Below, one piece after another: positions 22,231-36,195 of a DNA stretch of 64,000 bases; the stretch's first letter is position 1, and each line of letters opens with the position of its first letter. The notes beneath the pieces were generated by a model. It ran no database searches. It was not told the DNA's origin and saw only the letters and a program-made list of their open reading frames with translations. A program made the position numbers and the translations under genes. This DNA is from Clytia hemisphaerica (lineage: Eukaryota; Cnidaria; Hydrozoa; Leptothecata; Clytiidae), in the NCBI GenBank assembly GCA_902728285.1, contig CACVBU010000805.1, positions 255,726-319,725 on the forward strand, in the 5' to 3' direction.

Positions 22231-22955
22231 GAAGGCCCCCCCCCCCAGTCGACCCTCAATTCACGTATTCACACGCGAAAAAACATATTTTCACGTTCAC
22301 GCACCAATTTTGCTTTTACATCTTTGGTTAAAACCTTATTGGACTAAATATGACCTTTTTATGGTTTCTTTAAGCAGTTTGACATATTCTTATGCCAAAC
22401 ATTTTCGCCAATATGAAGTACTTTGCAGTTTTGTGACCTTATCCTCGATAGCGTCGACCTTTTAAGGCATCTTTTACAGCTATTTGAGCTTTAATAAAGC
22501 AGTTAGGAGTTAGGTCTGCCGCGCCAAAGTTACAAAGAACTACCCCTCTGGCGTAGGGTGGGCTTTTGGTGTGGGATTTTCTTCCTCGTAGACCCGTAAG
22601 AAGCTTTTGTACTTTTAAATTGAGGTTGGGCCAATCATGGTTTGAGAAGCGTAGATTTCAACATAAGCTTTAAAGAGGTAGGGCGGTAGTAGAACCAGAG
22701 GACTACTTTACAGATTTAGGTCTTGGTTTTTTAGAGTTTCCTTATGTTTTAGACAATGATTTGCTTTTCACGTTCATGCTAAAAATCTCGATTCACGAAT
22801 TCACGGTGGAAAAATCTTATTTTCACGTTCACGCTGATAAATATCTCACTCCATTCATGTATTCACGCCCGCGCTAAAAAAAGTCCAATTCACGTATTCA
22901 CGTCAGAAAAAAGAGGCTCATTCACGTGTCACACCAGCCCCTGGGGGAGCCCCTT
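22231..22955. mobile_element. TTAA-flanked element with TTCACG words
   Basis: TTAA lies at 22227-22230 and 22956-22959. The ends GAAGGCCCCCCCCCCCAG and (reverse) AAGGGGCTCCCCCAG are similar. Both subterminal zones carry repeated TTCACGTATTCACG and TTTTCACGTTCACGC words. No coding sequence. Confidence 0.6.
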
Positions 22956-23052
22956 TTAAGTTACTTTATAATTTTAATCGATATTCCTAATTACTATCAT
23001 TCTTGACTCCTGTCTGGCTGAGAGGCCCGATTTAGATACCTACCGTTACCTG

Positions 23053-23934
23053 GGTACCCGGGGGGGGGGGCACTCCAGGTAAGTGACCTACCGGACGTGC
23101 GGCCCTTAAGGGTAGGTTTTTTGATGGACTTTGGAAAGTGCACTGTAGTAAGGGTTGATTTGTGAGCAAGTGGGAAAAAGAGCACAGTAAGGGTGTAAAA
23201 TTTGAGAAAATACCAAATTTTGAGGTAAAATTTGCGAGAAATTTCAAAACATTTTGCCCTGAAAAGGGCAAAAAAGTCTGTTTATCGCAACAACTCATGC
23301 TAAATCTAAAATCCAATGAGTGTGTTCCATCTTGCTTCATGATAAAATTGTTTCTTTAAACTTATGCTGTTCATTTTTGAAAATGAAAAATAGGGACGGT
23401 TCACTCTTCATCCTTGAAAGATAATCTGGAGATATTTTATGAAGAGAAGGAGTATAAAATGTTTGTGGTTTAAAAAAGTCTGGTATCTCGGGGTCTTTTG
23501 TCTTCATCATAAAGTATGAAAATGTTATCAAAAGGGACTGAAAAATTGCCCTCACTGATCTGACCCGTACGTCAGTTAGGTACAGTTGCAAGGAAAATTT
23601 ATTTGAGTTAGCAAGCTATTGCAAAGTTCCCTACTGACATAATCGTTCCGCCTTTCATTTCTCACAATTTTTCTGAAAAAGCAAATCAGACATGATCTGC
23701 AACCTCCTCTAAGCCAAACGAAGCCAAACCGTGAAATATATCTACTTTGCCGAGCGTTTTTCTACAAGATCTTGTATTGTATTAAAAAAAAACTTTGTCT
23801 TCACAGCTCGAATTTATTTGCACTGTGATGATACTCACGGTACTGTTGTAAGGGTCCGATTTTAGAGACCTGATTTTTGGCCGACGTACGGTCGTTTTCA
23901 AAATCGAGTGCCTCCTCCCCCGGGCCTGGGTACC
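23053..23934. mobile_element. GGTACCCGGGGG-ended element
   Basis: The left end GGTACCCGGGGGGGGGGCAC followed by TCC is mirrored by the right end GAGTGCCTCCTCCCCCGGGC followed by CTGGGTACC. GGACGTGCGGCC inside the left end corresponds to GGCCGACGTACG on the right. It resembles 17278-17840 in its C/G-rich ends. Confidence 0.6.
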
Positions 23935-23999
23935 AGAGGCCAGGTTTTAATCAGACAGAGAAAATATTTGATATTTTACTCGAGCTGTGATCTGATACT

Positions 24000-24075
24000 C
24001 ACGGTGATTCACTTGGCAAGTGATGCCACTCGGCGGAGTAGGACCCATTCCACTCCGAATGCATTCGTAGGACAA
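24000..24075 (+). mobile_element. SINE family 1 body fragment
   Basis: GATTCACTTGGCAAGTGA and GGAGTAGGACCCATTCC with CCGAATGCATTCG match, in reverse, parts of the SINE at 1400-1763. There is no tRNA head. Confidence 0.55.
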
Positions 24076-24407
24076 AGATCCTGGATGATTGCCATGGTTA
24101 CTTTTGTTCTCGATTCGATCGCTTTGAGTGTGCGTTGAATAGTCATGGAGCGTGAGATTTTTCTAGACCCACGCCGTGGACCCTACTTTCCCAGACCGGG
24201 TCGAAAAAATGGGCCGAATCAGTACACGATGGTTTCTAGGGAAACTGATAGCGCGGCAATGTGAACCCAAACATGGTGGGGAAGTAGTGTGGGAAATCGA
24301 ATCGAACACCAAAATCCTTCGAATGACAAATGTGTTTTAAAGATTGCCTTTATGTAGACTGGTAAGAGCTGTGAGTGGTGAGGTGAGTGAACGTGAAGGT
24401 GAGTATC

Positions 24408-25162
24408 ATGCTGCCGTTTTAGAGCCAAGGGGGGGGGGGGGTTTTCACTTTTACGGTACGACGGTATTGAGCCTTTTTTTCCCCGGTAAATCGGTATTAC
24501 CAGAAAAAAACGACGGGATTACGGTATTTCATTTTCAACCGGTATCGGTATTTACGTAATTAGGCTTCTTTTATCGACGGTATTACGGTATTTGACCCAA
24601 ATTTTTGTCGGTATGACGGTATTCAAGACCCCTGAAAACCCCCCCCCCAGCCAAAGGAGGTATGTAACAATTTTTGAATATTCTGTTTTTGGAATAAATC
24701 AAGAAAAACGTGTCAGCAGGATCAATTTTGACCATTTAGTACCAATTTTTACACTAAATATAAAGAATCTAGCAAAGAATCGATTGCCATAAAATTTATT
24801 CAGATCTTATTGCTTATTGAAAGTATTTTGATTAATTCATTTTTTGTTCAAAAATGTGCTACTTACATCTTTTTAAGCAAAATTTTGGAAAATCTTTGTT
24901 ACTTAGAGCTTTTTATTTAAACAGATTTTGTAACTTACCTCCAATTTTTCACTTTCAAAACATTTTTGATTTTTTCATCATTTAAAATGAGAAATTTATG
25001 AATTTTTGTAACATACCTCTTTTGGCAAGTCTGAAATAGACATTTTCAATGAAAATTAGTAACACCATCTGATAGAGCAGGTCAAAAAACCATGATTTTT
25101 GAAAAAATATATTGTTTGAAAATTTGTAACTTACCTCCTTTGGCTCTGAAACGGCAGCATGG
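24408..25162. mobile_element. CATGCTGCCG-ended element with GGTATTACGG words
   Basis: CATGCTGCCGTTTTAGAGCC at about 24408 is mirrored by GGCTCTGAAACGGCAGCATG ending at about 25162. Inside the left end is a run of 12 G followed by many (C)GGTATTACGGTATT words. A second inverted pair, CCAAAGGAGGTATGTAAC (24651) and GTAACTTACCTCCTTTGG (25127), lies within. No target duplication is evident. Confidence 0.7.
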
Positions 25163-28100
25163 ATGTCTTATATCTGGGGACATCATTTTTGTTAAATGTT
25201 AGTGAGTGTGCAGATTATCAGGAGCAGGGCCCGTACGCCAGCGGGGGCCAGCTCCCACTATTTTGCAAAGTAAAAATTTTTGGATGATAATTTTATGGAT
25301 GTCTCTTGAAAATTTCACAAAAATTCATCTATAGACAAAAAAAGTTAGCTATGATTAAAAGGAGTTATTCTTTTGCTTATCATTATTCTCTGCTGGGTTT
25401 CCTTTATGAGAACCGGACTTTTACTTACTGTTTTTTTACATACGGGGGAGATAAAGGAAGTTTCCAGGGGGTCGCTAAAATCAAAGCAATGGAAAATTGT
25501 TTGGACACGTGCGCATTTGATATACTAAACAACGGTGTACTGTATTGAGGCTCGGAATCTTTGAGTTAGGTGGCAATAACAAATATCTTCAATTCATTTT
25601 GCGTTCTCGTTTGGTTATCAGTTTGTTGGCCGTCGGTTGTAAATTTTTTTCGGGTTTTCTTAAATTTGGTCTGTGAGGCAGCCTATAAAATTTTTTTGAG
25701 GAAAGGCAACGTTGATGCAAAAAATTCAAGGAATTTAGAGGGGGGTGCCCAGTGCACGAACGCCAAACTTATTTTTCACTTTTCTCACTTACTTTTGGTT
25801 TTTACATAAATCCTTTTTGACCATCTTGTAGACAAGCTTGAAGTCATTCTTTCAGTTTGTTTTCACTTTATTTGAAAGCTTTTTCTTGGAATAATAAGTC
25901 GTTAAAACGAGCGCTATTCGGATCCAGTATACGAAAACGAGGAACCAGTGTGCAAACGATCATTTGAAAGAAAAAATTAAAGCTCCACTCGCAGGTAATA
26001 CTTTCAACTCTTCTCCGAGATGATACAGGGGTATTTGAACTTTTCAAAATCACGGACTTTTTCACTAAAAAAGCGTCTTTTTTATAAGAACTTTTTATAA
26101 GCGTTTTTACTACTGTAACCTGTTTATTTTTGTAAATATTTTCTTGTTGCCCATTCTTTGTTTTCTTTTTCAAGTTTTGCTCATCGAAAAGCGCAACAAT
26201 GTAGTGTCTTCTTTTTTAATTGAGATCGCCAGCTGTCACATGTTTTGACGTTGCAATGTCTTCATTTTGAATATGGTGCTTGGATCATCCGCGGACTGGA
26301 CCCTTTTTTTATATCAACTACTGGTGATATGTTTCTATTGATTTTGAATTAATGAACGAACATGTAACATTGTTTCAATGAAATTTTGTGTAATGGAAGA
26401 TAACAGGTTTTTCAAAACAAAGAGGAAAGTCATTTTCAGAACTCTTCTTGCACAAATCTTCTTATAATTAAAACATTTCCTCTCGCGATCAGCCATGTTT
26501 ACAAAAATCCCGAATTTTGTGATTTTTTTACTTGGCCTCATTCAAAATTGGTTTGGTTTTGTTCTAGTGCTCCGTTTATTTTAATTTTTGGACAGATTGC
26601 AAGGGATAGTTTGAGGATTCTCCTGCACAAAGGAAAGTCTATAGAAGATTGTTTTTTGGTTACTTTTTTTTCAAATTCAAAGACGTTCGTTTGTGCACTG
26701 GGGCTGTTCGTGCACTGGTAACTTGACTCTACCGACTCCCCGACTCAATCTTACTCGATTTTCAAGAGTTGGTCGGGCGACGCGAAACAAAGATATTTGT
26801 GATTGCAGCCTTATAAAACTTTGAGCTAGCAATTTTCGAGTAAGTAATTTTCAATAATTTACACTTTCATAACGTCATAATTTTAGGTATATAACCTCAA
26901 AAAATGCCAACTCTAAGATTCCGGGCCTCCAATTAATTGCCAAATTGATGAAAAAACAATCCATTATAAATTGACACATTGACACGCCTTTACATCTGCC
27001 ATCTTGAATAAGTCTATAAGGCAAAAAAGTGAAAGCTAATTAGCAGTGCAGACTGCATTTTTACTTTCATTATCAGTGATTTAATTTTTTTTAAATTTCA
27101 AGCCAACGTTCATCTTAGCAGCAGGGTGCTTGTCCATAGCTTACCGGGCTTTCTTTGTGTAAAAAATCTAAACATAATAGAAAACTTTCCTAATCCTCCT
27201 AATTTAGATTAAGCAATAAAAAATGAAACTTTTCACTTTTTGGCACCGAAGCTTTAAAATGAAAATATTTATGATCGTAAATTCTTCTTCTATTCAAGGA
27301 TTTTTTTCAGCATTTGTTGGCAATATAACTCTTGTATCAAATTCTAGCTTTCTCCAGGGAACTGAAGATGAGAAAAAGCATACGCCCTACTACCCCTTTA
27401 GGGGAAGATGATGGTCTATTACATATAACTAATTACTCCACACTGCAGTGGATGGAAGTAAAACCAGCAGAAAATTAGATTTTACCTATAAATAAGTTTT
27501 TTTCAACTTAGCATGTTAGCGCATTTTCTCGATTTAGCGAGCGATCACCCTGTGAATTCTTCTTTGTGACACGCTATAAAGTATTTGGGTTTTATATTGT
27601 TTTATTTTTTAAATATTATGGAGCAGGTAATTTCTAACCCTGAATGGTTTGAGTGATTTAATATATGCAGAACTGAGTCAATATGGACGTTCTCTCTAAC
27701 AATTATTAGGATCACAGATTGAAACAAAAGTTTTGCAAGGGTGACATTTTTACAGCCAGGCGTTGTGAAAGGCACCAAAAGACCATATGGGTCATGTGAA
27801 GTGCAGCAATCTTATTGGTAGAAATTTGATAAACAGTCTGCCGTCGTTTTGTATAAGATTTCTTTCCTACTTTTTAGTGGAAAAGGACCAGGACTTCGGG
27901 TAGTTAAAAAATAAGCTTCAGAAAGTTAGGTAGTTTCTTTAAAGAGTCAATTTTCTTTATATTTCATAACCTTGACTTTGTTAGAGACTCCACATTGTTG
28001 TTTATGGTTTTTGTTTCCCTGTGAGAGACTTGCAAGGGTGCAAAAAGTGATAGTGCGCACATATCTGTAACTCATTCCCAAATTAATACAAAATTAAAAT

Positions 28101-28266
28101 GATAACAGTCATTCAAATTCACAAATAAATTACCTTTCTTGGTTTTGATGCTTCTTTATAATAATTGAATTTTTATTTAGATTTCAGTTTACACAATACA
28201 CACACTTGCACTCATTGAAAAAAGGATGTTATGTTAAAATTTGTCTTAAAGTTTGCTAGATAGAAT
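25163..28266. other. gene-free region upstream of the dynein gene
   Basis: No conserved exons are recognised. The ORF at 25868-26173 (minus) and those at 25306-25809 and 27223-27411 have no family signature. A dynein promoter or 5' UTR would be expected towards the right end, but I see no TATA box or other element that I can defend. Confidence 0.5.
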
Positions 28267-31200
28267 ATGGAAAGAGTGAAGGTATGTATATCCTAGAAAA
28301 AGCAAAGCAACTAAAGCCAACAAGATTGGCTTTGGTTTTAAAATTCATAAATGTTTTCCTCTCTCTGTCATTTGCTTGGATCATCTTAACACTTGTTTTA
28401 ACTTTCTTTGTCTTTTATTATAAGTGACCTTTTGATAAATAAGAAAATTTGTAACTTTTAGGAACTTGATCCATCATTGTTCGCCAGCTCCCAAACTAAA
28501 GGACTGCCAAATTTACCACCTCTGCCAGCCAACAAAAGTCAATCAGATTTATATCAGGTAACATTAACTTCTAAAAAAATAATACCGGATTTACCACAAA
28601 AAAGTTTTGCTCTTTGAAGTATTTTCTCCTGAGTTCTAAGAAATTTAAAAGAACCAACCAACCAATGTAAAAATAATAGATAACCAACTACCTCTAGAAG
28701 GCACTTCTCCCAAGAGAACAACCATTGTTTTCCTATTGAAATGAGCACTCTATTAAAAAGCTCTGTGTGCAGTGCGTGTTATGCTTTTAGCTAGATTTTG
28801 ACACACTTTTTGACATCCACTGAATTGATAGAAAATTGAATTGTTATTTACTGCAAATTTTGGAATTTTTTTCAAAAGATAAAGGTACCAATCTTTAGAC
28901 AAATTGACTACGGATCGGCCTGATACCACCTAATCTTCATCTGGATAAATAAACGCTCATAAAATGCTGTTATCTGAAAAATATATGTGTGATTTGAAGT
29001 GCGATATCTCACGAATGAAACGTGCATGAAAGTTGCCTGATACAAAATAAACAGATAAATGTTTATAGAACAATAATATCTAATTAAAAAATTCCTTCAT
29101 CGATTCCTTCTGTGAGACTGCCTATAGGAAAATACACTTTTTTTAACCCAAATTTTGGAAAAATATACATCACGTGATCGATTCTGTCCAATAGAAGGTT
29201 GCAAATGAAGCAAGTTTTTATTTAATTGCACTTTTTACGATGCAAAATGTCATTAATATTTTTACAACCGTAACACAGATGTTTTTTGAGAATCAAGGCA
29301 AGTTGGTTATCTATTATTTTTACATCGTTGAACCAACCTTTTTCTGTTACAAGAAAAAAGACAAACTTAAAAATTTTCTTTGGTCAATTATTGATAAATA
29401 GTACAATAGTAAATAGTACATTAGATCAAAAGTTATGCTTAAGTGAATGTAAAATTTTACTCATAAAAGAGCTCGAAAAACATGACATATCAACTTAGTT
29501 GGTCTATAACAAATGAAGAACAGTGGTTATCCCTTTAATGATAATACATAACAAATAATATTTTGCGCTATGTACAGCAACCAAACTGAGCCTTATTTTC
29601 AATTGTGCACGCATATAACAAAATATAATTGTGGACCACTTCATCATTAGAATTGAAATCATTCTTTTTTAGATTGTCAATCGTCATGGCCAATACCCAC
29701 CCTTAATGAAAACAACTTCTTGGACAAAAGCTGCACCCTATAAAGAAACACCTTATCATCGCACTCCTTGTGAATCGATTGCAAATAATTATTCACCTGC
29801 TGCTCAAAAATTAAAGATAAACAATTTAAATAAAAAGAAAAGACCTCCAACAGACGTCAATGGAAATTTGGAAACACGACCATCTCCAAAGAAAAAAGCA
29901 ACTTCTGGTAGTCGAAGGCTGGATAAAAATCCTCCTGAAAAGTTAGTATTAGAATAAAATTAACATCTATAGTAATTATATTGATTTCTTGTCGTTTTAG
30001 AAAAACAAAATCAAACTTGGATTGCGTTTTATTTTTTGAAGTTACTTTAACAGCAGCGCTAAATGACATCACAATGTCAGCATTGACTCATTCTTATTTT
30101 TTAGATAATTAGTTTTATCCTCCACCTCTAAGCAAAAGACACTGTCAGTTATTTTTAGTGAACACAAAAGAAGTTTTCTTCTGAATAAAATAAATTAAAG
30201 CTAAATAAATAATCGAAGTTTTCTCTTTTTAAATGAACGAAAAAGGAGAAAAATATAAAAGAGTAATAAATGAATTCGAATGTTCTTGTAATTAAAAAGA
30301 AAACAAGAAATCGACATGTATAGTTGAGAAAGTGAAACATCGACATCGAAGTTTTTTGAAAATGGAAAGAGACTAAAGAAATGAAAGAGGGAACAGATTC
30401 TGCTGAAGAGTGAATAAAACATATATTCAACGCCAAATAATCAGATATCTGGATACATTTGCTTTAATCTACATACTATACTATATTTCAGGTTACCAAT
30501 TATTCCAAGTAGGCCATTGACTCCAAGAGAACAACTCTCAATCATCACCACAGTCGAAAAGAATGAAACTTCCCATCATAAAGATCCAACAACACAAGAC
30601 CTGGAGGTTTTTATTAATTGTATTCATTTTCTACCCCAAAGTTTGCTTATTAGCCCAATAGAATCATGCGGGCTCAACACAAAGGGCTTATTCAATGACC
30701 ACATGTGAAAATAAGGAAAAAAATATTCTGCATTATTATTTTAAAACCTGAACTCAATTTGATTTGGTTTTTGTGAGTTAAGCTTTTTTGAGGAACAAGC
30801 TTTTTCAAATTAAATATATACACAGATGAAAGCTAATTTAGATAAAACTTAATTCCTTTGTATGTAAATGTACTTAACATATCATAGTGTGCACCCCCCC
30901 CCAGAATAGTGGGGGGGCTTTTGCTGATTTGGGTCGTAATTTTTCAGGTGGGATTTGGGGTTTTCCAGGTTTTAGGTGGGAGAAACAAGTTAAGGTGGGA
31001 GTTAATTTCTTTAGGTGGGACTTTGGGTGTTTTGGAAAAAGTTAAAGTAAAATTTTATTTAACTAATTTTAGATAGATAAAGCTGCTTTTATTTTGCATA
31101 AGCTGAGAGCCTTAATATATGTAATATATTGCATCTTCATATTACGGTAAAGAAATTTTGTTTTGTTCCTCGAATTAGTTTTTTTTTTTTTTTTTTAGCT

Positions 31201-34200
31201 GGGATCTGGGAGTCTGGGCTGAAGGTGGGAATTTTAGGATAAGGTGGGACCTGAATTTTCAGGTGGGACCTGGAACCCCCTTGCACACTATGCATATTAA
31301 TATAATAATGATACAATAGAATAATAATAATAATACAATATTGTTGTAACTACATAATACAATAAATACCAGTTTGCAAGGGCTACTGAGAAATATTGTT
31401 TGAGGTCAAGTAAAGACCGAGCTTGCAAGGTTGTTGCGTTGACCGAGCGCAATATTTCACAGTACAGCCCGAAAAGAACCAATTGCAAGTAACCATTAAC
31501 AACATATAATATAATATAAACACAGAGCCACATTGAATATATTATACACCAGGTACTGGCTGTAGTTAAGTAATTAAAGTTTTGAACTACAGTTAAACTC
31601 AAAACATTTATTTATAGCAGTTAATTATTTTTATAATTGTGATATATGATGATTGGGATATAATTTTTGTTTCGTTTCAATTTCATTCTCGATTACCGCA
31701 TAGATCAGCAGATCAACTAATGGTAAAATTCTTTTTTTAGCGATATTATTATTACATTCTTCATGGTATAAATGATGGAGATATTGTGGAACAAGATCCA
31801 TTGTTGATCGATCGAATTCTTGATCAGAAATTATCAATGCAGAAATATGAACAGGTGTTCCCATTCAAACTAATTTCACGTTTGAGAAATGAAGTCAATG
31901 AGGATCATCACCTCAGTTTGCGGAAAGCTATAGGTAAGCCCTCGGTTGAAAAATTTTGATAAATTTAGCTAGGTTTCTCCCCAAACAAAGATTTTTTACT
32001 GATTTATCCTTATCAGTTTGAGTCAAGCAAAAATTGGTATTTCTTTTTTTTTTAAACCACACAATACTCGATATCAATGGCATATGATAAGTCATGAAGC
32101 AGTATAAGAGACTGTGTATAAATTATAATTCTGTTTGTTTTAGTTCTGTTATCCTTATTTTTGGATTTTTCTTCAGTCGATTACATTTTAAAAGACAAAT
32201 CTGAGAGAGCACGTTTGTTTATTTTGGCTACACCCAAACCATACATATCCAGGTGAGTCGTCACAGCTTCAATGATAAGTGTTTAAAAAATCACACAAAC
32301 TAATAAACATCCTACATCCCCATCATGATTGAATAAATTATCAAAAATCTGTTCAGAGTGTGAAATTTTTAAGGAGAAACTTATACTTAACTTTTCAAGG
32401 AAAGATCAAGAGGAGGATGAGACTTGTTTTTGAATGAAATTAGGAGGTTGGCTTTTAAAGGTAGAATCAACAATAATTTATAGTCAAAATATGTATCATA
32501 TCTCAAAATTTTGTATTTATTTAGAAAATATCAATTAAAAAGCAGAATTTTACACTCATTTACCATACAAATTTGAAGCATTTTGCATTATTTAAATAGT
32601 GCAGGTTCACAAGATTCATCCCATCAAGAAACTATCTTGGACTATTTTTGTCATCTAAAGTCAAAACTTTAAAACAAAACGAGAATCTTTTAAAAATAAT
32701 TAATTCTTTCGCTTTTCTGATGAAGGCTAGTTATAGTCAGGCCTTTTGCGCTTCTTTGGACATTTCTTTATTTTCTCATTTAGATGTTTGAGGGCTCCAG
32801 TTCCATGGAGTCACACCTTCAAATCATCCAAAGAACACATCGAAAAACATTTGTTTATAACAAACCCCTTGATGAATAGCCTACAAAACTTGTGGCATGA
32901 AAGGTATATATAATATCCAAGCAGGTGCCAGAAGGTTTGATTTTAGTTGTAGGAAACCCTTAGGAACCGTGGCATTTTCCGTATAACACAACCACATATG
33001 TGGTTATGTCTTTTTTGAGAGGGAAACTTCAAATAGGGCCTGGCAAAACTTTTTATGACTAAAAGAGTAAAAAATATAGATTTTTCAAAAGTCGATTTCA
33101 ATGGAAACGGTTGATGGAATCGATTAAAGCATAAAGTTCTGAGCAAAAAAGTATATTACAACAGGTCGCGTACCAAAACACAACAAGATATACCTCTTTA
33201 ATACGGACCTCTATAACAGGAACATGATGAAGATATGAATTGACAGTATAAAATGGTCTTTGAGTTCTTCAAGCATTTTTACGAAAAATTTCTTGTCAAT
33301 TTCTACTTAAAATAAGACCTTTAAAATTATTCAATCTTGTAACTATATCGTGCGGCCACCTCCTTAGTTTTGCTTTTTTGTCTATGAGTATGGTCCCTCA
33401 TCTCGCTTATTTAGACAAATAAATCATTTACTTACTTACTTACTTACTACTTACTTACTTCAACACGCGTTTTAAAGATAATGAGTATATCATGTCGTAA
33501 ATATAACACATATATGTGGTCACAGGTGTTATATGTATGTTTTTTTCTTTTTCGGTATCCGGAGATTTTGCAACTCCCGACTCGCAACTCCCCAAATCAC
33601 GACTAGCAACTCCCCAACTCGCAACTAGCAACTCCCCAACTCACGACTACCAATTCCCCAACTCACGACTACCAACTCCCCAACTCACGACTACCAACTC
33701 CCCAAATCACGACTATAATCCTTCCCTAACTCCCATTTTATGCATTTTGTAAGATATAGTACTGATAATAGTATGGTTAATACTTATCATATAAATATGG
33801 TAAAAGTTTTTCTCCAGAATCTCCTCTGACTCGATATAATTTTCTTATTCCTTTAGCTTTCAAGTAAAAAACTTCTCAAGACTCAAATTAGTCTTCCCCA
33901 TGGAAGTGTTACAGTTATACACAAAGAGTTCGTAATTTTTTTTTTATTTAGTTGTTACCTTTTCAATTTTAGATTTTCGTCTTGTCGTTTTGTCGACATG
34001 AACAAACTATACAACGCAGGATTACCGTTCACATTGAAAGGCTTTCTTGAGGTTGTTAACAAGTTGTGTCTGGAAGGAATTCAACACCTCAAGACCATGT
34101 AAATATTTTGTTTTTGTAAATTCCATTTTGGTTTTTTGTAGTCTAACATGCTAGACAACTAATTCAGACATGGAAGGGATAGTCGAAGTCTATACATAAG

Positions 34201-36195
34201 GATTAACATAATGATTATCATCTTGTTACGGATATCCTATTTTCATATAACATCTGTCGTCGCTGTAGAATAAGAAAGCCGTATCTCTATTTTCATAATT
34301 TTCAGAAAGGTCCAAAAACTACAAAGCTGTGAGTCTATTTCTCGGAGTTACGGCTTTCTTCTTCTAAAAATGTATTCTTGATGCATCGAGACAGCCTTTT
34401 TTAGAAAAAGAAAGAAAAAGAAACCCCAGCCATAAAAACATGGAAATATCAATCCCCATCGATCTGTCATTTTTACCTATACTGGCCTAAATCCCAGGTG
34501 TATAATATTGTATTACACGGATGATTAATGACTCCAGGATAGGGTTTTTGGTAAAGAAAGATACTTTGATGATTTTCTCAGATTCCTTTGTGGGTGATAA
34601 GGCTGATTTGATGGGCTTGAGCCAAGCTTTATGTTCCTATATTCTTTCTCGATTCTTCAAAATAAAGTTGTTTGACTGATCTTAAATGAATTCTAATTAT
34701 AGGTGGATTCCTGCTTGCTCTCAATTATTTCGTGATATGGCGAACGTGTGGGAACATCTCATCCCAAAAGTTGAAGGTGATAGCACTGATTTGATCCAAG
34801 AGTTTTTCTCAGCTGTGTCAACTGTTATGTCCAATCAATTACGTGGCATGGTCTTCAAATCACTGGAAGATTTCCTTAGATTTTTCGAACATTTTAAAGT
34901 AAGATCTCATTGATTATTATACTCTTTCTGCCTCACTTTGAAAACTAGGGAAGGCGACTTTGAAGTTATTTTTAGATGAAGGAATCTTTTTCTTACTGTT
35001 TGTTCAAAACTTATTTTCTAATTCTGCCGAACTGAAGAGAAATTTTATTTGGCCTGTGGTGTTGAAAGAAAAAGAATTAGCTCCAAAGTAATTGTTGTTC
35101 GGTTTATGTTAGCAGCAAGTGTCTGATAAGAGGAGGGTGCGACGACTGAGTGGTCAGGGCTTGAAACCATAGGCTCCTCTTTCGAATCCCCGCTCTTTCC
35201 AATGTTCCATTCAGTTCACAGATAACCGAGCCGGCTGACTGTTGACCCTGTGAAAACAATTAAAAGTTTTTTTTGGGAAAATTTGAGCCAAAAATCCCCT
35301 AAAAATGGGATTTTTTCTATTTTCTTTTACTACATTATCCTTCAGGTAGGTCCTTCAGCATGTACCTTGTTGTTTAAAGTTTTAGTTACATCCTCTCCAA
35401 CTAACTATTTGAAATATTGTTGAATGATTTAATTTTTAGGATGGAAATGACTACAAAGAACCATACGATCCAATGCAATACGTCACCCCACAGGTAATGT
35501 TACAGCAGTCTTTCAAAAAAATATTTTTACATTTAAAGTCTTACAGAACCAGAGATTATGTAAGGTATTTTCGGCTCTTCAATCAAGAAAATAATTTGTC
35601 CTGTCATGTTGAGGGCTGTCTTGGAAGAACACAACCCCCTGAATTTTTCCAGCAATTTTAAAGACTATTTTGTGCTAATGTTTTCGGTACCCCCTCGGAT
35701 TTTCACTGGAGATTCAGAGATTTCACCTGGGTTTTTATGGTGCAGTTCTCATTATTTATTTCTCAAGCTCTTAGTAGTAAGTAAGTATAAGTCTGCGACC
35801 GCAGTCGGATGCGACCCGAAGGCTCCTCTTTCGACTCTTTCGGGCGCCACTCTTTCTCCCTGGATTGCTCCACTTACCCTCGATCCTTCTCTTAATTGCT
35901 GAGCATCAAGCGCAGAGAGGCACCGAGTACCATTTGGAAATCTTTGGTATGACCCGGCTTGGGGTTGAACCCACAACCTTGCGAACCGTAGCCGGATGCT
36001 CTACCACTGCACTACGGTCGGTAAGCTCTCACGAAGCCATCCTGTAAAGCATAATCATTTTTCTTTTAGATTCTTCAAATGAATGTGTTCACGCGAGATC
36101 GTCAGATTGTTTGTGATCCAAGGATGGCCGATATTGAAGACACCATTGTTCAATTCTTCAATCAGATAGTCAACAGTGCTGAAGAAATACCCAGG
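28267..36195 (+). CDS. DNAH7-like: dynein heavy chain exons 1-11 (N-terminal tail)
   Basis: Exons: 28267-28281 (tentative, ATG then MERVK before gtatgt), 28462-28557, 29673-29941, 30492-30606, 31741-31933, 32177-32252, 32784-32903, 33973-34098, 34703-34898, 35440-35493, 36070-36195. The first 165 residues are Pro/Lys-rich and poorly conserved. Conserved tail sequence starts at exon 5 with [12 protein letters not shown] and continues with [22 protein letters not shown] and WIPACSQLF. This region builds the cargo-proximal stem. An alternative start upstream of exon 2 cannot be ruled out, because exon 1 rests only on an ATG, a good donor and a matching phase. Confidence 0.85.

Noticed and set aside
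25868..26541. Minus ORFs near 26 kb as the missing first tepsin exon
   Set aside because: Neither ends in a donor at the needed phase nor resembles the expected short leader before IGILMKATSDD.
35135..36028. Functional tRNA genes
   Set aside because: A and B boxes are present, but the sequences continue into SINE bodies and do not form a complete cloverleaf.
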